Under the pieces are notes generated by a model. The model did not search any database. It saw only the letters and a list, made by a program, of their open reading frames with translations, and had not been told where the DNA came from. Below, in pieces: positions 42,683 through 51,821 of a stretch of 64,000 bases of DNA. The stretch spans positions 496,001 to 560,000 of the forward strand of contig NZ_CP043839.1 of assembly GCF_032878955.1 (NCBI RefSeq), read 5' to 3'. The stretch is from Butyricimonas paravirosa. GTDB taxonomy: Bacteria; Bacteroidota; Bacteroidia; Bacteroidales; Marinifilaceae. The translations under genes and the position numbers were made by a program. Numbering within the stretch: the first letter of the stretch is position 1; the number at the start of each line of letters is the position of its first letter.

Positions 42683-44023
42683 TTACAGCAAGTTACTTGC
42701 CACTTCTGCCAGGTAACTTCTCTCTCCCTTCTCCAGATGCACGTGGGCAAAAATATCCTGCCCCTGCATACGGTCAAACAAATGCGATAAACCATTCGAT
42801 TGTCGATCCAAGTAAGGAGAGTCTATCTGGTCAATATCTCCCGTGAATACCATCTTCACGCCCTCTCCTGCACGAGTGATGATCGTCTTTACCTCATGTG
42901 GTGTAAGATTCTGCGCTTCATCCACGATGAAAAAGACATTTGACAAACTCCGCCCCCTGATATAGGCCAGTGCCGAAATCACCAGACGTTCATCTTTCAA
43001 CATATCCTCAATCAACCGGTTTTCCTGGCTATGCATATTATAACGATGCTTGATCACGGCCAGATTATCAAACAAAGGCTGCATGTACGGGCTAACTTTC
43101 TCGTTCACATCCCCCGGCAAATACCCCAAATCCTTGTTTGACAAGGCCACGATCGGACGTGCCAGGTAAATTTGCTCGAATGCCTTGTTTTGTTGCAAAG
43201 CTGCCGCTAAAGCCAATAATGTCTTTCCCGTACCGGCCTTACCGCTCAATGCTACCAACGAGATATTCGGATTCATTAAGGCATCCAGAGCAAACGCCTG
43301 CTCCGAATTCTTCGGGTAAATGCCGAAAGTATTTAGCTTCTCCACTTTCCGCACCACTTTCCGGACGGGATCATAACAAGCCAATACCGAATTACTACCA
43401 TTCTTCAATATATAGTAATTATTTCCTTTAATTTCTTCCTTCGGGAAAAACGTCTCTACCGGAACTCCTGCCTCCCCGCTTTCGTAAAGCTTTGCGATCA
43501 ACTCTTGAGAGAAATCCTCTTTTGTTTCTATACACTTGTTTAACGACACTTCCAAGTCCTTCACCTGATCGGTCTTGTAGTCCTCTGCCAAAATTCCCAG
43601 AGACCTCGCTTTCATCCTCAAATTCATATCCTTCGACACCAAAACGACCTTTTCTCCTTCTCTCTTCTCTGTTATATATTCAGCAATAGCCAATATTCGA
43701 TGATCGGGAATATCCTCGCTAAAAGAATCATTCATTTTGGGAGAGAAAGGCACTCCCGTCTGGATAAACAAACGCCCTCTTCCCTTACCTAACGGCGCTC
43801 CTTTTAGAAAAAAATCTGATCCGGAAATCTGATCCAATTCCCTGACAAACTCACGGGCATGGTAATTAATCTGGTCATTCCCGCGTTTAAACTTATCTAA
43901 CTCCTCCAATACCGTGATTGGAATAACAATATCATTATCCTCGAAATTGTAGATGGATCTGTAATCGTGTAAAATCACATTCGTATCTAATACAAATGTT
44001 TTCTTATTTTTAGTTTTAGTCAT
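42683..44023 (-). CDS. phoH: PIN domain-PhoH family ATPase
   Basis: 446 residues. N-terminal PIN nuclease domain about 1-150 (FVLDTNVILHDYRSIYNFEDNDI...VLEELDKFK), C-terminal PhoH P-loop ATPase about 230-446 (Walker A GKAGTGKT; FFIVDEAQNLTPHEVKTIITRAGEG). Resembles YlaK/PhoH2-type RNA helicase-nucleases. Single gene. Confidence 0.92.
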   Translation of the reverse strand: MTKTKNKKTFVLDTNVILHDYRSIYNFEDNDIVIPITVLEELDKFKRGNDQINYHAREFVRELDQISGSDFFLKGAPLGKGRGRLFIQTGVPFSPKMNDSFSEDIPDHRILAIAEYITEKREGEKVVLVSKDMNLRMKARSLGILAEDYKTDQVKDLEVSLNKCIETKEDFSQELIAKLYESGEAGVPVETFFPKEEIKGNNYYILKNGSNSVLACYDPVRKVVRKVEKLNTFGIYPKNSEQAFALDALMNPNISLVALSGKAGTGKTLLALAAALQQNKAFEQIYLARPIVALSNKDLGYLPGDVNEKVSPYMQPLFDNLAVIKHRYNMHSQENRLIEDMLKDERLVISALAYIRGRSLSNVFFIVDEAQNLTPHEVKTIITRAGEGVKMVFTGDIDQIDSPYLDRQSNGLSHLFDRMQGQDIFAHVHLEKGERSYLAEVASNLL

Positions 44024-44067
44024 AATGTAATTTTTTAAAACAATGACAAGTTACAAAATATAATAAC

Positions 44068-44095
44068 AAAAAAAGCGGCACATGCCGCTTTTTTT
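44068..44095. terminator. lepB terminator
   Basis: A-run, AAGCGGCA-CA-TGCCGCTT (44073-44090), T-run. It overlaps the lepB stop codon and works in either direction. Confidence 0.9.
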
Positions 44096-45473
44096 AATGT
44101 ATGAACCGGAACATCCTGTTCCAACGTATCTTACCTAGGAAGGATTTATCCTTATCCAGAGAAAGCCAGATAAAATAAGCTTTCCCGACAATATGATCTT
44201 CAGGAACAAATCCCCAGTAACGAGAGTCAGCCGAATTGTGACGGTTATCCCCCATCATCCAGTAGTAGTTCATCTTGAAAGTATATTTATCTGCCGGGGC
44301 GCCATTAATATATATAACGGAATCCTTTACCTCCAGTTTATTCTCCTCGTATGCCCCGATAATACGGTCATAAAGCGGCAGATTTTCCAACGTCAGGTCA
44401 ATAGTTTCCCCTTTCTTTGGGATCGGTAACGGTCCGAAATTATCACGGGTCCACGGGTAATTCGGGCTATACGGGAATATTTGTCCATCATCCTCCTGAT
44501 GATTCACCGACAGAACGTTCGGCATTTTCTTAATTTTCTCCACCATTTCAACCGTCAGAGGCAACACGTAATGATTATTCCCCATATAACCACCATTAAT
44601 ATCTTCCATGGAAATCCCCATCTCTTGCAACTTTACCTTATTAAAGGGAGAATTCACGATAATATCATAATTATATTGCATTTTATCTTTATCCTCCAAC
44701 TTCTTCCCGTTCACGTAAAGTACGGCATCCTTCATTTCCAGAACATCCCCCGGAATCCCGACGCATCGCTTGATGTAATTCTCCCGCTTATCTACCGGAC
44801 GGGCGATAATCTCGTTCTCCCGCCAAATCTGTTTACGAGCGATAGACCAGGCCTCCTCCGGGGTTACACTCAATCCCTTCTCTTGTGCCACATACCGAAT
44901 AGCAGCCTCCTGTCCCCTGATTTGCGAATAGTAATCCGGGTTTTCCCTTCCGACGACTACCGTATCCCCCGCCGGGAAGTTAAACACGACAATATCTTCA
45001 CGTTTAATCTCTCCCAACCCGGCAATCCGTTTGTAAGGCCATTGAATCAAGTCTGAATAAGCTTTCGTTGACTGGGTGAAAGGCAGGGTATGATGAGTAA
45101 ACGGTACTGACAACGGGGTATTAGGTAATTTCGGTCCGTAAGCCACTTTGCTCACGAAAAGATAATCCCCGACCAGCATGGACTTCTCCATAGAGGAAGT
45201 CGGGATCGTGTACGCCTCGAAGAAAAACATACGAATCAATGTAGCCGCGATAATAGCGAAGATCAAAGCATCGATCCACTCCACCGTCTTGGTCTGTTTT
45301 TCCACTCCTTTCTTCTTCCAGAAAGCCCAATGCACCTTCTTCGTGATATAAATATCAAACAGAACAGGCACACCTAATAACAACCACCAGCTCCCGATCC
45401 ATAACGTCCACAGCAGGTACACGAAAAGAACGCACCCTAATTTAAACCATTTATTTGTCAATATCCTACTCAT
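44094..45473 (-). CDS. lepB: Signal peptidase I
   Basis: 459 residues, the long form usual in Bacteroidetes. N-terminal TM segments (about 12-36 and 68-85), catalytic Ser94 in PTSSM, general-base Lys235 in KRCVGIPGD, and C-terminal box GDNRHNSADSRYWGFVPEDHIVGKA. The long insert between box B and the Lys is characteristic. Removes signal peptides at the outer face of the inner membrane. Confidence 0.95.
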   Translation of the reverse strand: MSRILTNKWFKLGCVLFVYLLWTLWIGSWWLLLGVPVLFDIYITKKVHWAFWKKKGVEKQTKTVEWIDALIFAIIAATLIRMFFFEAYTIPTSSMEKSMLVGDYLFVSKVAYGPKLPNTPLSVPFTHHTLPFTQSTKAYSDLIQWPYKRIAGLGEIKREDIVVFNFPAGDTVVVGRENPDYYSQIRGQEAAIRYVAQEKGLSVTPEEAWSIARKQIWRENEIIARPVDKRENYIKRCVGIPGDVLEMKDAVLYVNGKKLEDKDKMQYNYDIIVNSPFNKVKLQEMGISMEDINGGYMGNNHYVLPLTVEMVEKIKKMPNVLSVNHQEDDGQIFPYSPNYPWTRDNFGPLPIPKKGETIDLTLENLPLYDRIIGAYEENKLEVKDSVIYINGAPADKYTFKMNYYWMMGDNRHNSADSRYWGFVPEDHIVGKAYFIWLSLDKDKSFLGKIRWNRMFRFIH

Positions 45474-45496
45474 ATATTTCTTGATTTATTAAATTA

Positions 45497-45626
45497 AACT
45501 CCTCCGTCAGCTTCGCTGCCACCTCCTCTATAAACAGAGGAGGAGCTGGTAACCTCTCCCCAAGACAGGGAGCATTCAACTCTCCCTCTGTTTATAGAGG
45601 GAGTACCCCGAAGGGGGGAAGGAGTT
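45497..45626. repeat. Palindromic intergenic element, copy B (compound)
   Basis: AAACTCCT near 45497 and AGGAGTTT near 45621 form the outer arms. Inside are two inner stems, CCTCCTCTATAAACAGAGGAGG and CTCCCTCTGTTTATAGAGGGAG. The right half is the inverse complement of the core of the element at 31364-31461. It lies between lepB and dapB. Confidence 0.65.
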
Positions 45627-45645
45627 TGTTATTTCAGTTTTCATT

Positions 45646-46365
45646 CTAAATTTTCAACAAGTCTTCCATTCCAAAAACACCTTTTTTCCCCATCAGGAAT
45701 TCAGCCGCCATCACGGCTCCCTGGGCAAAACCATCCCGGGAATAAGCGGAATGGTATATCTGGATTTCATCCACGTTCGATTTATAAGTTACCGTGTGAA
45801 TCCCCGGAACTTCACCTTCTCTTTTGGCTTTCACGGGCAATTCTCCCGCACCGACCTTTCCTTCATCCAGTACCCAAGACGAGTATTCCGGATGCTCTTC
45901 CAAAATATCTTTTACCAAAGTAATGGCTGTTCCACTGGGAGCATCCAGCTTGTGGATGTGATGGGTTTCCTCGACAGAAACTTTATAATCGGAAAATCGA
46001 GCCATGGTCTGTGCCAGCCAACGATTCAGATGAAAAAATATATTCACCCCGATACTATAATTGGACGCGTAAAAAAATGCTCCCCCTAATTGCTCGCGTG
46101 ACATCATCACTTCCCTCCATCTTTCCAGCCATCCCGTCGTACCGGATACCACCGGAACATGATTACGGAAACACCAATTATAATTATCGACTGCCACGGC
46201 CGGGGTTGTAAATTCAATCGCGACATCAGCCTGTTTCAATTGATCATCCGTACATGTAGCCCGGTTATTCTCATCCACGACCAACACGACTTCATGCCCG
46301 CGATCACGAGCCACACGCTCTATCGTTTTCCCCATTTTCCCGTATCCAAGTAATGCAATCTTCAT
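45646..46365 (-). CDS. dapB: 4-hydroxy-tetrahydrodipicolinate reductase
   Basis: 239 residues. Rossmann GYGKMGKT (residues 7-14), VSGTTGW, catalytic THHIHKLDAPSGTA with the His pair and Lys. Reduces HTPA in lysine/diaminopimelate synthesis. Normal length for the Bacteroidetes form. Confidence 0.96.
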   Translation of the reverse strand: MKIALLGYGKMGKTIERVARDRGHEVVLVVDENNRATCTDDQLKQADVAIEFTTPAVAVDNYNWCFRNHVPVVSGTTGWLERWREVMMSREQLGGAFFYASNYSIGVNIFFHLNRWLAQTMARFSDYKVSVEETHHIHKLDAPSGTAITLVKDILEEHPEYSSWVLDEGKVGAGELPVKAKREGEVPGIHTVTYKSNVDEIQIYHSAYSRDGFAQGAVMAAEFLMGKKGVFGMEDLLKI

Positions 46366-46400
46366 TATATTGAATTAAAAAATAATGTACCACTGTCTTA

Positions 46401-46408
46401 CAAAGGTA
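46401..46408 (-). promoter_or_regulatory. dapB -7 element
   Basis: CAAAGGTA on plus = TACCTTTG on minus, 36 bp before the dapB start. Confidence 0.45.
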
Positions 46409-46422
46409 ATATTTAAAAATAA

Positions 46423-46450
46423 AAAAAGGCCACCCGAGGGCAGCCTTTTC
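46423..46450 (-). terminator. rplT (thrS operon) terminator
   Basis: On the minus strand: GGCTGCCC-TCG-GGGTGGCC (46428-46446, two G-U pairs) followed by a T-run. Confidence 0.85.
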
Positions 46451-46466
46451 TGATATTTTATAATTA

Positions 46467-46820
46467 CTAAGCTAACTCTTTCACTTTCGCAACGATTGCT
46501 TTGAAAGCTTCCGGTTGATTCATAGCCAGATCAGCCAGAACTTTACGGTTCATGTTTACCTCTGCTTTATGAACTAAGCCCATAAACTTAGAGTAAGACA
46601 AACCTTCCATTCTAACCGCGGCGTTAATTCTCTGAATCCACAACGCTCTAAATTCTGATTTTTTCTTCTTTCTGTCACGGTACGCGTACGTTAAGCCTTT
46701 TTCATACGTGTTTTTGGCAACCGTCCAGACATTTTTTCTTGCACCAAAGTTACCTCTGGTTTGACTTAAAACCTTTTTTCTACGTGCTCTTGAAGCAACG
46801 GCATTTTTAGCTCTTGGCAT
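46467..46820 (-). CDS. rplT: 50S ribosomal protein L20
   Basis: 117 residues; MPRAKNAVASRARRKKVLSQTRGNFGARKN is the bL20 signature. Last gene of thrS-infC-rpmI-rplT. Confidence 0.98.
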   Translation of the reverse strand: MPRAKNAVASRARRKKVLSQTRGNFGARKNVWTVAKNTYEKGLTYAYRDRKKKKSEFRALWIQRINAAVRMEGLSYSKFMGLVHKAEVNMNRKVLADLAMNQPEAFKAIVAKVKELA

Positions 46821-46906
46821 AATCTTTTGTTTTTTGAATGTTAGCGTCCCTCAAGGAACTTAACTGGCGTAACATCCTGGTTAATTACTGTTTTTTTTTA
46901 AATTTC

Positions 46907-47101
46907 TTAGATACAAAGCATTTTTCTCACGGTTGCGTCGTTAGCCACGTCAACGATAGCTGTATGAGTCAAATTTCTTTTTCTCTTGGTTGCTTTTTTG
47001 GTCAAAATATGACTTTTAAAAGCATGTTTTCTCTTAATCTTCCCGGTAGCAGTCAAAGTAAATCTTTTCTTTGCACTGCTCACACTCTTCATCTTTGGCA
47101 T
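46907..47101 (-). CDS. rpmI: 50S ribosomal protein L35
   Basis: 64 residues; MPKMKSVSSAKKRFTLTATGKIKRKHAFKSHIL matches bL35. Between infC and rplT as in most bacteria. Confidence 0.98.
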   Translation of the reverse strand: MPKMKSVSSAKKRFTLTATGKIKRKHAFKSHILTKKATKRKRNLTHTAIVDVANDATVRKMLCI

Positions 47102-47268
47102 TTGTTCTAATTTTAATTTGTTTCAGAATATATGTAATTATAAAATATCCCTTATCGATTTTAGATTTAATGATTTTAGATTTCAGATTGAAAAATCCAA
47201 TAATGGAATGATTTTAGATTCGCGGATCTATTCATTCTAAATTCTAAACTTTAAACTCTAAACTTCCA
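47102..47268. repeat. AT-rich repeated spacer between infC and rpmI
   Basis: Contains repeated GATTTTAGATT / AAATTCTAAACTTTAAACTCTAAAC units around a GATTCGCGGATCT core (47217-47229), inside an otherwise compact operon. No gene. Confidence 0.55.
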
Positions 47269-47802
47269 TTATTTCTTAGGAGCAATAACCACGATCATTT
47301 TCTTTCCCTCAAGCATGGGAGCGGATTCCAGTTTCCCGTAATCTTCCAACGCATTGACAAAGCGTTCCAACAAGTCAGCCCCCTGGTCTTTAAACAGGAT
47401 CGAACGCCCTTTGAAGAACACGTAGGCTCTTACCTTCGCACCTTCTTGCAGGAACCCGATCGCGTGTTTCAACTTGAAATTGAAATCATGATCGTCTGTT
47501 TGAGGCCCGAAACGGATCTCCTTTACAACGACCTTCACGCTCTTGGCTTTAATCTCTTTCTGCTTTTTCTTCAACTGATACAGGAACTTGCTGTAATCAA
47601 TGATCCTGCATACAGGTGGATCGGCATTTGGGGATATCTCTACCAGATCAGCTCCGGCAGCTTCAGCCATGGCTAAAGCCTCTTTTAAAGGATAAACACC
47701 CGCTTCTACATTTTCACCAACGACTCTCACAGAAGCAGCCCGAATTTGCTCGTTCACTCTGTGCTGTGGCTTGTCATTTTGACCTCTGCCCCTAATTTCC
47801 AT
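47269..47802 (-). CDS. infC: Translation initiation factor IF-3
   Basis: 177 residues. N-domain VNEQIRAASVRVVGENVEAGVYPLKEALAMAEAAGADLVEISPNADPPVCRIIDYSKFLYQ, C-domain VKEIRFGPQTDDHDFNFKLKHAIGFLQEG. The start reads as ATG 47802; infC genes in other bacteria use rare AUU codons, so Bacteroidetes-type start is kept. 32 bp after thrS. Confidence 0.97.
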   Translation of the reverse strand: MEIRGRGQNDKPQHRVNEQIRAASVRVVGENVEAGVYPLKEALAMAEAAGADLVEISPNADPPVCRIIDYSKFLYQLKKKQKEIKAKSVKVVVKEIRFGPQTDDHDFNFKLKHAIGFLQEGAKVRAYVFFKGRSILFKDQGADLLERFVNALEDYGKLESAPMLEGKKMIVVIAPKK

Positions 47803-47834
47803 TGTTCTTGCTATAATTAATCCTCCTTTTATTA

Positions 47835-49787
47835 TTATTCATTGTAGATAGAGTTCAACTGAGCTTCTACCTCTTTATTTATCATTTCTGCGAATTCTTC
47901 CGTTGTCATAGCTCCTTTGTCTCCCTCTCCTTGACGACGAACAGAAACTTTATTTTCGTTCATTTCCTGTTCCCCGACAATCAACATGTAAGGAATCTTT
48001 TTCAACTCGTTATCACGTATCTTACGACCAATCTTTTCGTTACGATCGTCTAAAACGGTGCGAATGTCGGAATTATTTAAGAAATTTACAACTTTTTGAG
48101 CATAATCGTTGTATTTTTCACTGATCGGGAGTACCACGACCTGGTCCGGAGTCAACCACAACGGGAATTTTCCACCTGTGTGTTCGATCAGCACGGCCAC
48201 GAACCGCTCCATACTTCCGAACGGAGCCCGGTGAATCATTACCGGACGATGTTTCTGGTTATCAGCACCCGTGTATTCCAGCTCGAAACGTTCCGGCAAG
48301 TTATAATCCACTTGGATCGTTCCTAACTGCCACTTCCGCCCGATGGCATCCTTCACCATGAAGTCCAATTTCGGCCCATAGAATGCGGCCTCACCCAACT
48401 CGACAGTTGTTTTCAATCCTTTCTCGGCAGCAGCCTCGATAATAGCACTCTCGGCTTTCTCCCAGTTTTCATCGGTTCCGATGTATTTCTCCTTATTATT
48501 CGGGTCTCTCAAAGAAACCTGCGCGGTGAAATTCTCGAAACTCAACGCTTTGAATATCGTGAAAATAATGTCGATTACTTTCTTGAATTCCTCTTTCAAC
48601 TGATCGGGCGTACAGAACAAGTGAGCATCATCCTGCGTGAACCCGCGAACCCTTGTCAACCCGTGCAATTCCCCGCTCTGCTCGTAGCGATACACCGTAC
48701 CGAATTCTGCAAAACGAACCGGAAGATCCTTATAAGACCGCGGTTTGAATTTGTACATCTCGCAGTGGTGCGGGCAGTTCATCGGTTTCAACATGAATTC
48801 CTCGCCTTCTTGCGGGGTCGTGATGACCTGGAAACTATCTTTACCGTACTTCTGGAAATGTCCTGAAGTCTTGTACAAGTTCACGTTACCGATATGCGGG
48901 GTGATCACCTGCTCGTAACCGTACTTCTTCTGTACCTTGCGCAAGAAAGCTTCCAGACGATCTCTCAACATGGCTCCCTTCGGCAACCACATCGGAAGTC
49001 CCGAACCAACCGCTTGCGAGAACATGAACAACTCCATTTCCTTACCAATCTTACGGTGATCGCGTTGTTTTGCCTCCTCCATCAATACCAGCCATTCGTC
49101 CAGCATTTTCTGTTTCGGGAAAGTGATACCGTATATACGGGTTAACATCTTGTTATGTTCGTTCCCTCTCCAGTATGCCCCGGCAACTGAAGTCAACTTG
49201 ATAGCCTTGATATAGGATGTATTGGGCAAGTGTGGTCCGCGGCACAAGTCCGTGAAATCACCCTGACGGTAATACGTGATTGTTCCGTCTTCCAAATCGT
49301 TGATTAACTCTACTTTATATGTTTCATTGAGCGATGAAAAATGATTCAACGCCTCTTGCTTACTAACGTCTATCCTGCAATACTCCTCGTTCTTTCTTGC
49401 CAATTCCAACATTTTCTTCTCGATCTCCACCAAATCTTTCTCTTGGATAGCAACACCTTCTCCCGGGTCCACGTCATAGTAGAAACCATTTTCAATTGCC
49501 GGACCGATACCGAACTTGATATTCGGGTAAATAGCCTGCAAAGCTTCTGCCATAAGGTGTGCAGATGAGTGCCAGAAAGCATGGCGTCCCTCTTCATCGT
49601 CCCATGTATATAGCTTAATCTCGGAGTCAGTTGTTATACCGCGCATCAAATCCCACGTGACGCCATTTACGGATATAGACAACACTTCCTTAGCCAGCTT
49701 ATGGCTAATCGACTTAGCTATGTCCATGCCGGTTACCCCGGACTCGAACTCTTTTACATTCCCATCGGGAAATTTAATCTTTACCAT
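47835..49787 (-). CDS. thrS: Threonyl-tRNA synthetase
   Basis: 650 residues with TGS domain (1-62), editing domain (about 65-240, HSSAHLMAEAL and TDLCRGPHLPNT), class II core (motif 2 FGTVYRYEQSGELHGLTRVRGFTQDDAHLFC; CPHHC zinc-binding region) and anticodon-binding domain (about 545-645). First gene of the thrS-infC-rpmI-rplT operon. Confidence 0.98.
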   Translation of the reverse strand: MVKIKFPDGNVKEFESGVTGMDIAKSISHKLAKEVLSISVNGVTWDLMRGITTDSEIKLYTWDDEEGRHAFWHSSAHLMAEALQAIYPNIKFGIGPAIENGFYYDVDPGEGVAIQEKDLVEIEKKMLELARKNEEYCRIDVSKQEALNHFSSLNETYKVELINDLEDGTITYYRQGDFTDLCRGPHLPNTSYIKAIKLTSVAGAYWRGNEHNKMLTRIYGITFPKQKMLDEWLVLMEEAKQRDHRKIGKEMELFMFSQAVGSGLPMWLPKGAMLRDRLEAFLRKVQKKYGYEQVITPHIGNVNLYKTSGHFQKYGKDSFQVITTPQEGEEFMLKPMNCPHHCEMYKFKPRSYKDLPVRFAEFGTVYRYEQSGELHGLTRVRGFTQDDAHLFCTPDQLKEEFKKVIDIIFTIFKALSFENFTAQVSLRDPNNKEKYIGTDENWEKAESAIIEAAAEKGLKTTVELGEAAFYGPKLDFMVKDAIGRKWQLGTIQVDYNLPERFELEYTGADNQKHRPVMIHRAPFGSMERFVAVLIEHTGGKFPLWLTPDQVVVLPISEKYNDYAQKVVNFLNNSDIRTVLDDRNEKIGRKIRDNELKKIPYMLIVGEQEMNENKVSVRRQGEGDKGAMTTEEFAEMINKEVEAQLNSIYNE

Positions 49788-49829
49788 TCTGCTTTCTTTT
49801 AGTTATTACTCTTTGTAATTTACGAACCG

Positions 49830-49860
49830 CAAAATTATAAAAAAACATCGGAATATCAAA
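49830..49860 (-). promoter_or_regulatory. thrS operon promoter
   Basis: On the minus strand: TTTG (49857-49860), 19 bp, TAATTTTG (49830-49837). About 40 bp before the thrS start. Matches consensus in both boxes and spacing. Confidence 0.7.
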
Positions 49861-49999
49861 GAAAAAGCCCGGCTTAAACACGCCTCTTCTCTTGAAAAAG
49901 AAACAGACACGAGGCATGTTCAAAAACGATCCCGGACATCATTTAACAAATGCAAATATTCGCTATTATTTATTTACTTTATTGCATTCACATTGTGAC

Positions 50000-50043
50000 C
50001 CGCTCCCATTCCGCTCCCATTCCTCCCCTATTCCCCTCCTATT
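50000..50043 (-). repeat. Four 11-bp tandem repeats
   Basis: Plus strand units CCGCTCCCATT, CCGCTCCCATT, CCTCCCCTATT, CCCCTCCTATT in perfect 11-bp register; on the minus strand they read AATrGGnGnGG, like the repeats at 29287-29363. Confidence 0.7.
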
Positions 50044-50341
50044 AATATTAAAAATATATTAAATTATAATACGATATACAAACGAGCTGATCAATGTATG
50101 ATAATAAGTAAATACATAAAATATAAAAAATTGATTTATAACACCTTGCCTAACAAAATTTGTATTTTTCTAAAAAAACGTAACGTGTAGATTTTAGCAC
50201 GAGAAAAAATGAGAGGCGAACTCAAAAGTCATGCTCAAAACAGCAACCTTCCCCCCTGTGCAAGGGGAAACTAAAAACTAAAAATTAAAAGATGTCGGCT
50301 CGTGCGCTGGAATCTAAAATTTAAAAGCTAAAATTAAAAAG

Positions 50342-50977
50342 CTATTCCTGTCCGTGTAATTTATTAAATAAAATGGCCAAGTTCGTGTATATCGTCGTGT
50401 TTTGCACGGCAATATGAGCAGGTACTTTAATCCGGGCCGGGGTAAAATTCCAAATAGCCTTGATTCCCCAAGCAACCATTAAATCGGCCACGTTCTGGGC
50501 ACATTCGGCCGGAACGGTAATGATTCCTATCGCCACGTTACATTCTCCCGGCATTCCCCGGAACTGGTCCACATGAAAAATCTCGACATCATTAATCTTT
50601 GTCCCGATTTTAGATTTGTCCACGTCGAAAGCCTTCTGTATATTCAAACCGAAATTTCTCAGTCCCTTATCCTGCAACAAGGCACATCCTAACGAACCCG
50701 CCCCGACTAGAAAAGCGTTATTAATCTTGTTAAAACCAAGAAAGTCATCCAGTATCTCCACGAAATTATCCACCTCGTAACCAACACGAGTTTTACCGGA
50801 GATACCGGTATGCGACAAATCTTTCGTCACTTGCGTGGCGTCTATTTCCATGTATTCGGCAATTCTTGTCGATGAGACGTACTTCTCTCCCTGTTTTTGC
50901 AATGTCTTCACGAAAGAAAGATACGCGGGCATCCGCCTCAAAACCGGAACTGGAACAACTTTACTATCATTAGCCAT
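50342..50977 (-). CDS. rex: Redox-sensing transcriptional repressor Rex
   Basis: 211 residues from ATG 50977 (MANDSK); the frame stays open to 51076 but that would overlap the bactofilin gene and cross a -7 box at 50998-51005. Winged-helix DNA-binding domain about 1-80 (RMPAYLSFVKTLQKQGEKYVSSTRIAEYMEIDATQVTKDLSHTGISGKTRVGYEV), Rossmann NAD(H) domain (FLVGAGSLGCALL). Senses NADH/NAD+ and controls fermentation/respiration genes; suggestive with a Na+-NQR operon nearby. Confidence 0.93.
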   Translation of the reverse strand: MANDSKVVPVPVLRRMPAYLSFVKTLQKQGEKYVSSTRIAEYMEIDATQVTKDLSHTGISGKTRVGYEVDNFVEILDDFLGFNKINNAFLVGAGSLGCALLQDKGLRNFGLNIQKAFDVDKSKIGTKINDVEIFHVDQFRGMPGECNVAIGIITVPAECAQNVADLMVAWGIKAIWNFTPARIKVPAHIAVQNTTIYTNLAILFNKLHGQE

Positions 50978-50997
50978 ATAACGTTCTATAATTTCTG

Positions 50998-51005
50998 CAA
51001 AGTTA
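50998..51005 (-). promoter_or_regulatory. rex -7 element
   Basis: CAAAGTTA on plus = TAACTTTG on minus, 20 bp before ATG 50977. It supports the shorter rex start. Confidence 0.5.
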
Positions 51006-51041
51006 TATCTTTTCGGCGAAATCCGACACAAAGAATTTGCA

Positions 51042-51416
51042 TTATTTCTTTTCTGTCGTTTCCGGGCGAACAACACCTTTGGCCGACGCGATCATATTAC
51101 TTTCCCCGTTAAACACCGCCCCGGCCTCAACAACCATAGTTGCAGTGGAGATCGTTCCCTTCACGTTTGATTTTGCCCTTAACACGACAATACCGGTTGA
51201 AACTATATCCCCCTCCACGTTCCCGAACACGTCAATATTCGGAGAATTGACTTTTCCCGTAACACGAGAAGAAGGCCCGAGAACCAAACGCCCGTCAGTA
51301 TGAACTGTCCCGACAAGCGTGCCGTCAATCCGTATATCCCTTGGCGTTTGAATATCCCCCTCGACGATGACACCTTCACTCAAAAGATTCAAGATTGCCT
51401 GTACTTCCTTTCCCAT
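51042..51416 (-). CDS. Bactofilin-family cytoskeletal protein
   Basis: 124 residues. Beta-helix repeats of the bactofilin domain: ILSEGVIVEGDIQTPRDIRIDGTLVGTVHTDGRLVLGPSSRVTGKVNSPNIDVFGNVEGDIVSTGIVVLRAKSNVKGTIS. Polymerises at the membrane; roles in cell shape or polar assemblies. Small form typical for Bacteroidetes. Confidence 0.92.
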   Translation of the reverse strand: MGKEVQAILNLLSEGVIVEGDIQTPRDIRIDGTLVGTVHTDGRLVLGPSSRVTGKVNSPNIDVFGNVEGDIVSTGIVVLRAKSNVKGTISTATMVVEAGAVFNGESNMIASAKGVVRPETTEKK

Positions 51417-51821
51417 ATCTTTATTTCATTTTTATTTTCCCAAATGCAACACATACGTTACTACGACAATTAGCACGTTTTCTTATCATGACATACTAAT
51501 TCCGGGTTTAAAGTTAGTGAAATTTCGTCAAATACATACATCATCTCCACCGGCACACACGATCTCTTCACTTCACGCCCCATGCTCGTCAGATGAAACG
51601 CACGAAAAGAACACACCACACAGCCTACATTTCCCGAATTTATTCCATATTTGTACGAAATCAATGCCATATACTTCTTATATATTATTAACATTTTCAT
51701 CCTCAAACACACGCCTTTTTTCACTGAAAAGAAATATCAAAGCCCGAACTTACACCCACTGTATATTTTTACTATTTTTGCCCGCTCAACAGAATGAACC
51801 AGTTTATTTAAAAGAATATAC
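51417..51821. other. 405-bp interval between bactofilin and folC
   Basis: No convincing gene. Two overlapping open frames on opposite strands (plus 51367-51825, minus 51470-51724) have no family features. The folC -7 box TATTTTTG is at 51773-51780. Confidence 0.55.
51773..51780 (+). promoter_or_regulatory. folC -7 element
   Basis: TATTTTTG (TAnnTTTG), 41 bp before ATG 51822. Confidence 0.5.

Larger units (their letters stand above)
49788..50341. other. 554-bp non-coding interval between thrS and rex
   Basis: No gene. It holds the thrS promoter (49830-49860), the 11-bp repeats (50000-50043), an AT-rich stretch (50043-50180) and AT-rich repeated arms (about 50268-50340). Confidence 0.6.

Noticed and set aside
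50978..51076. Longer Rex N-terminus starting at 51076
   Set aside because: It overlaps the bactofilin gene and contains a TAnnTTTG promoter box; MANDSK at 50977 fits the family.
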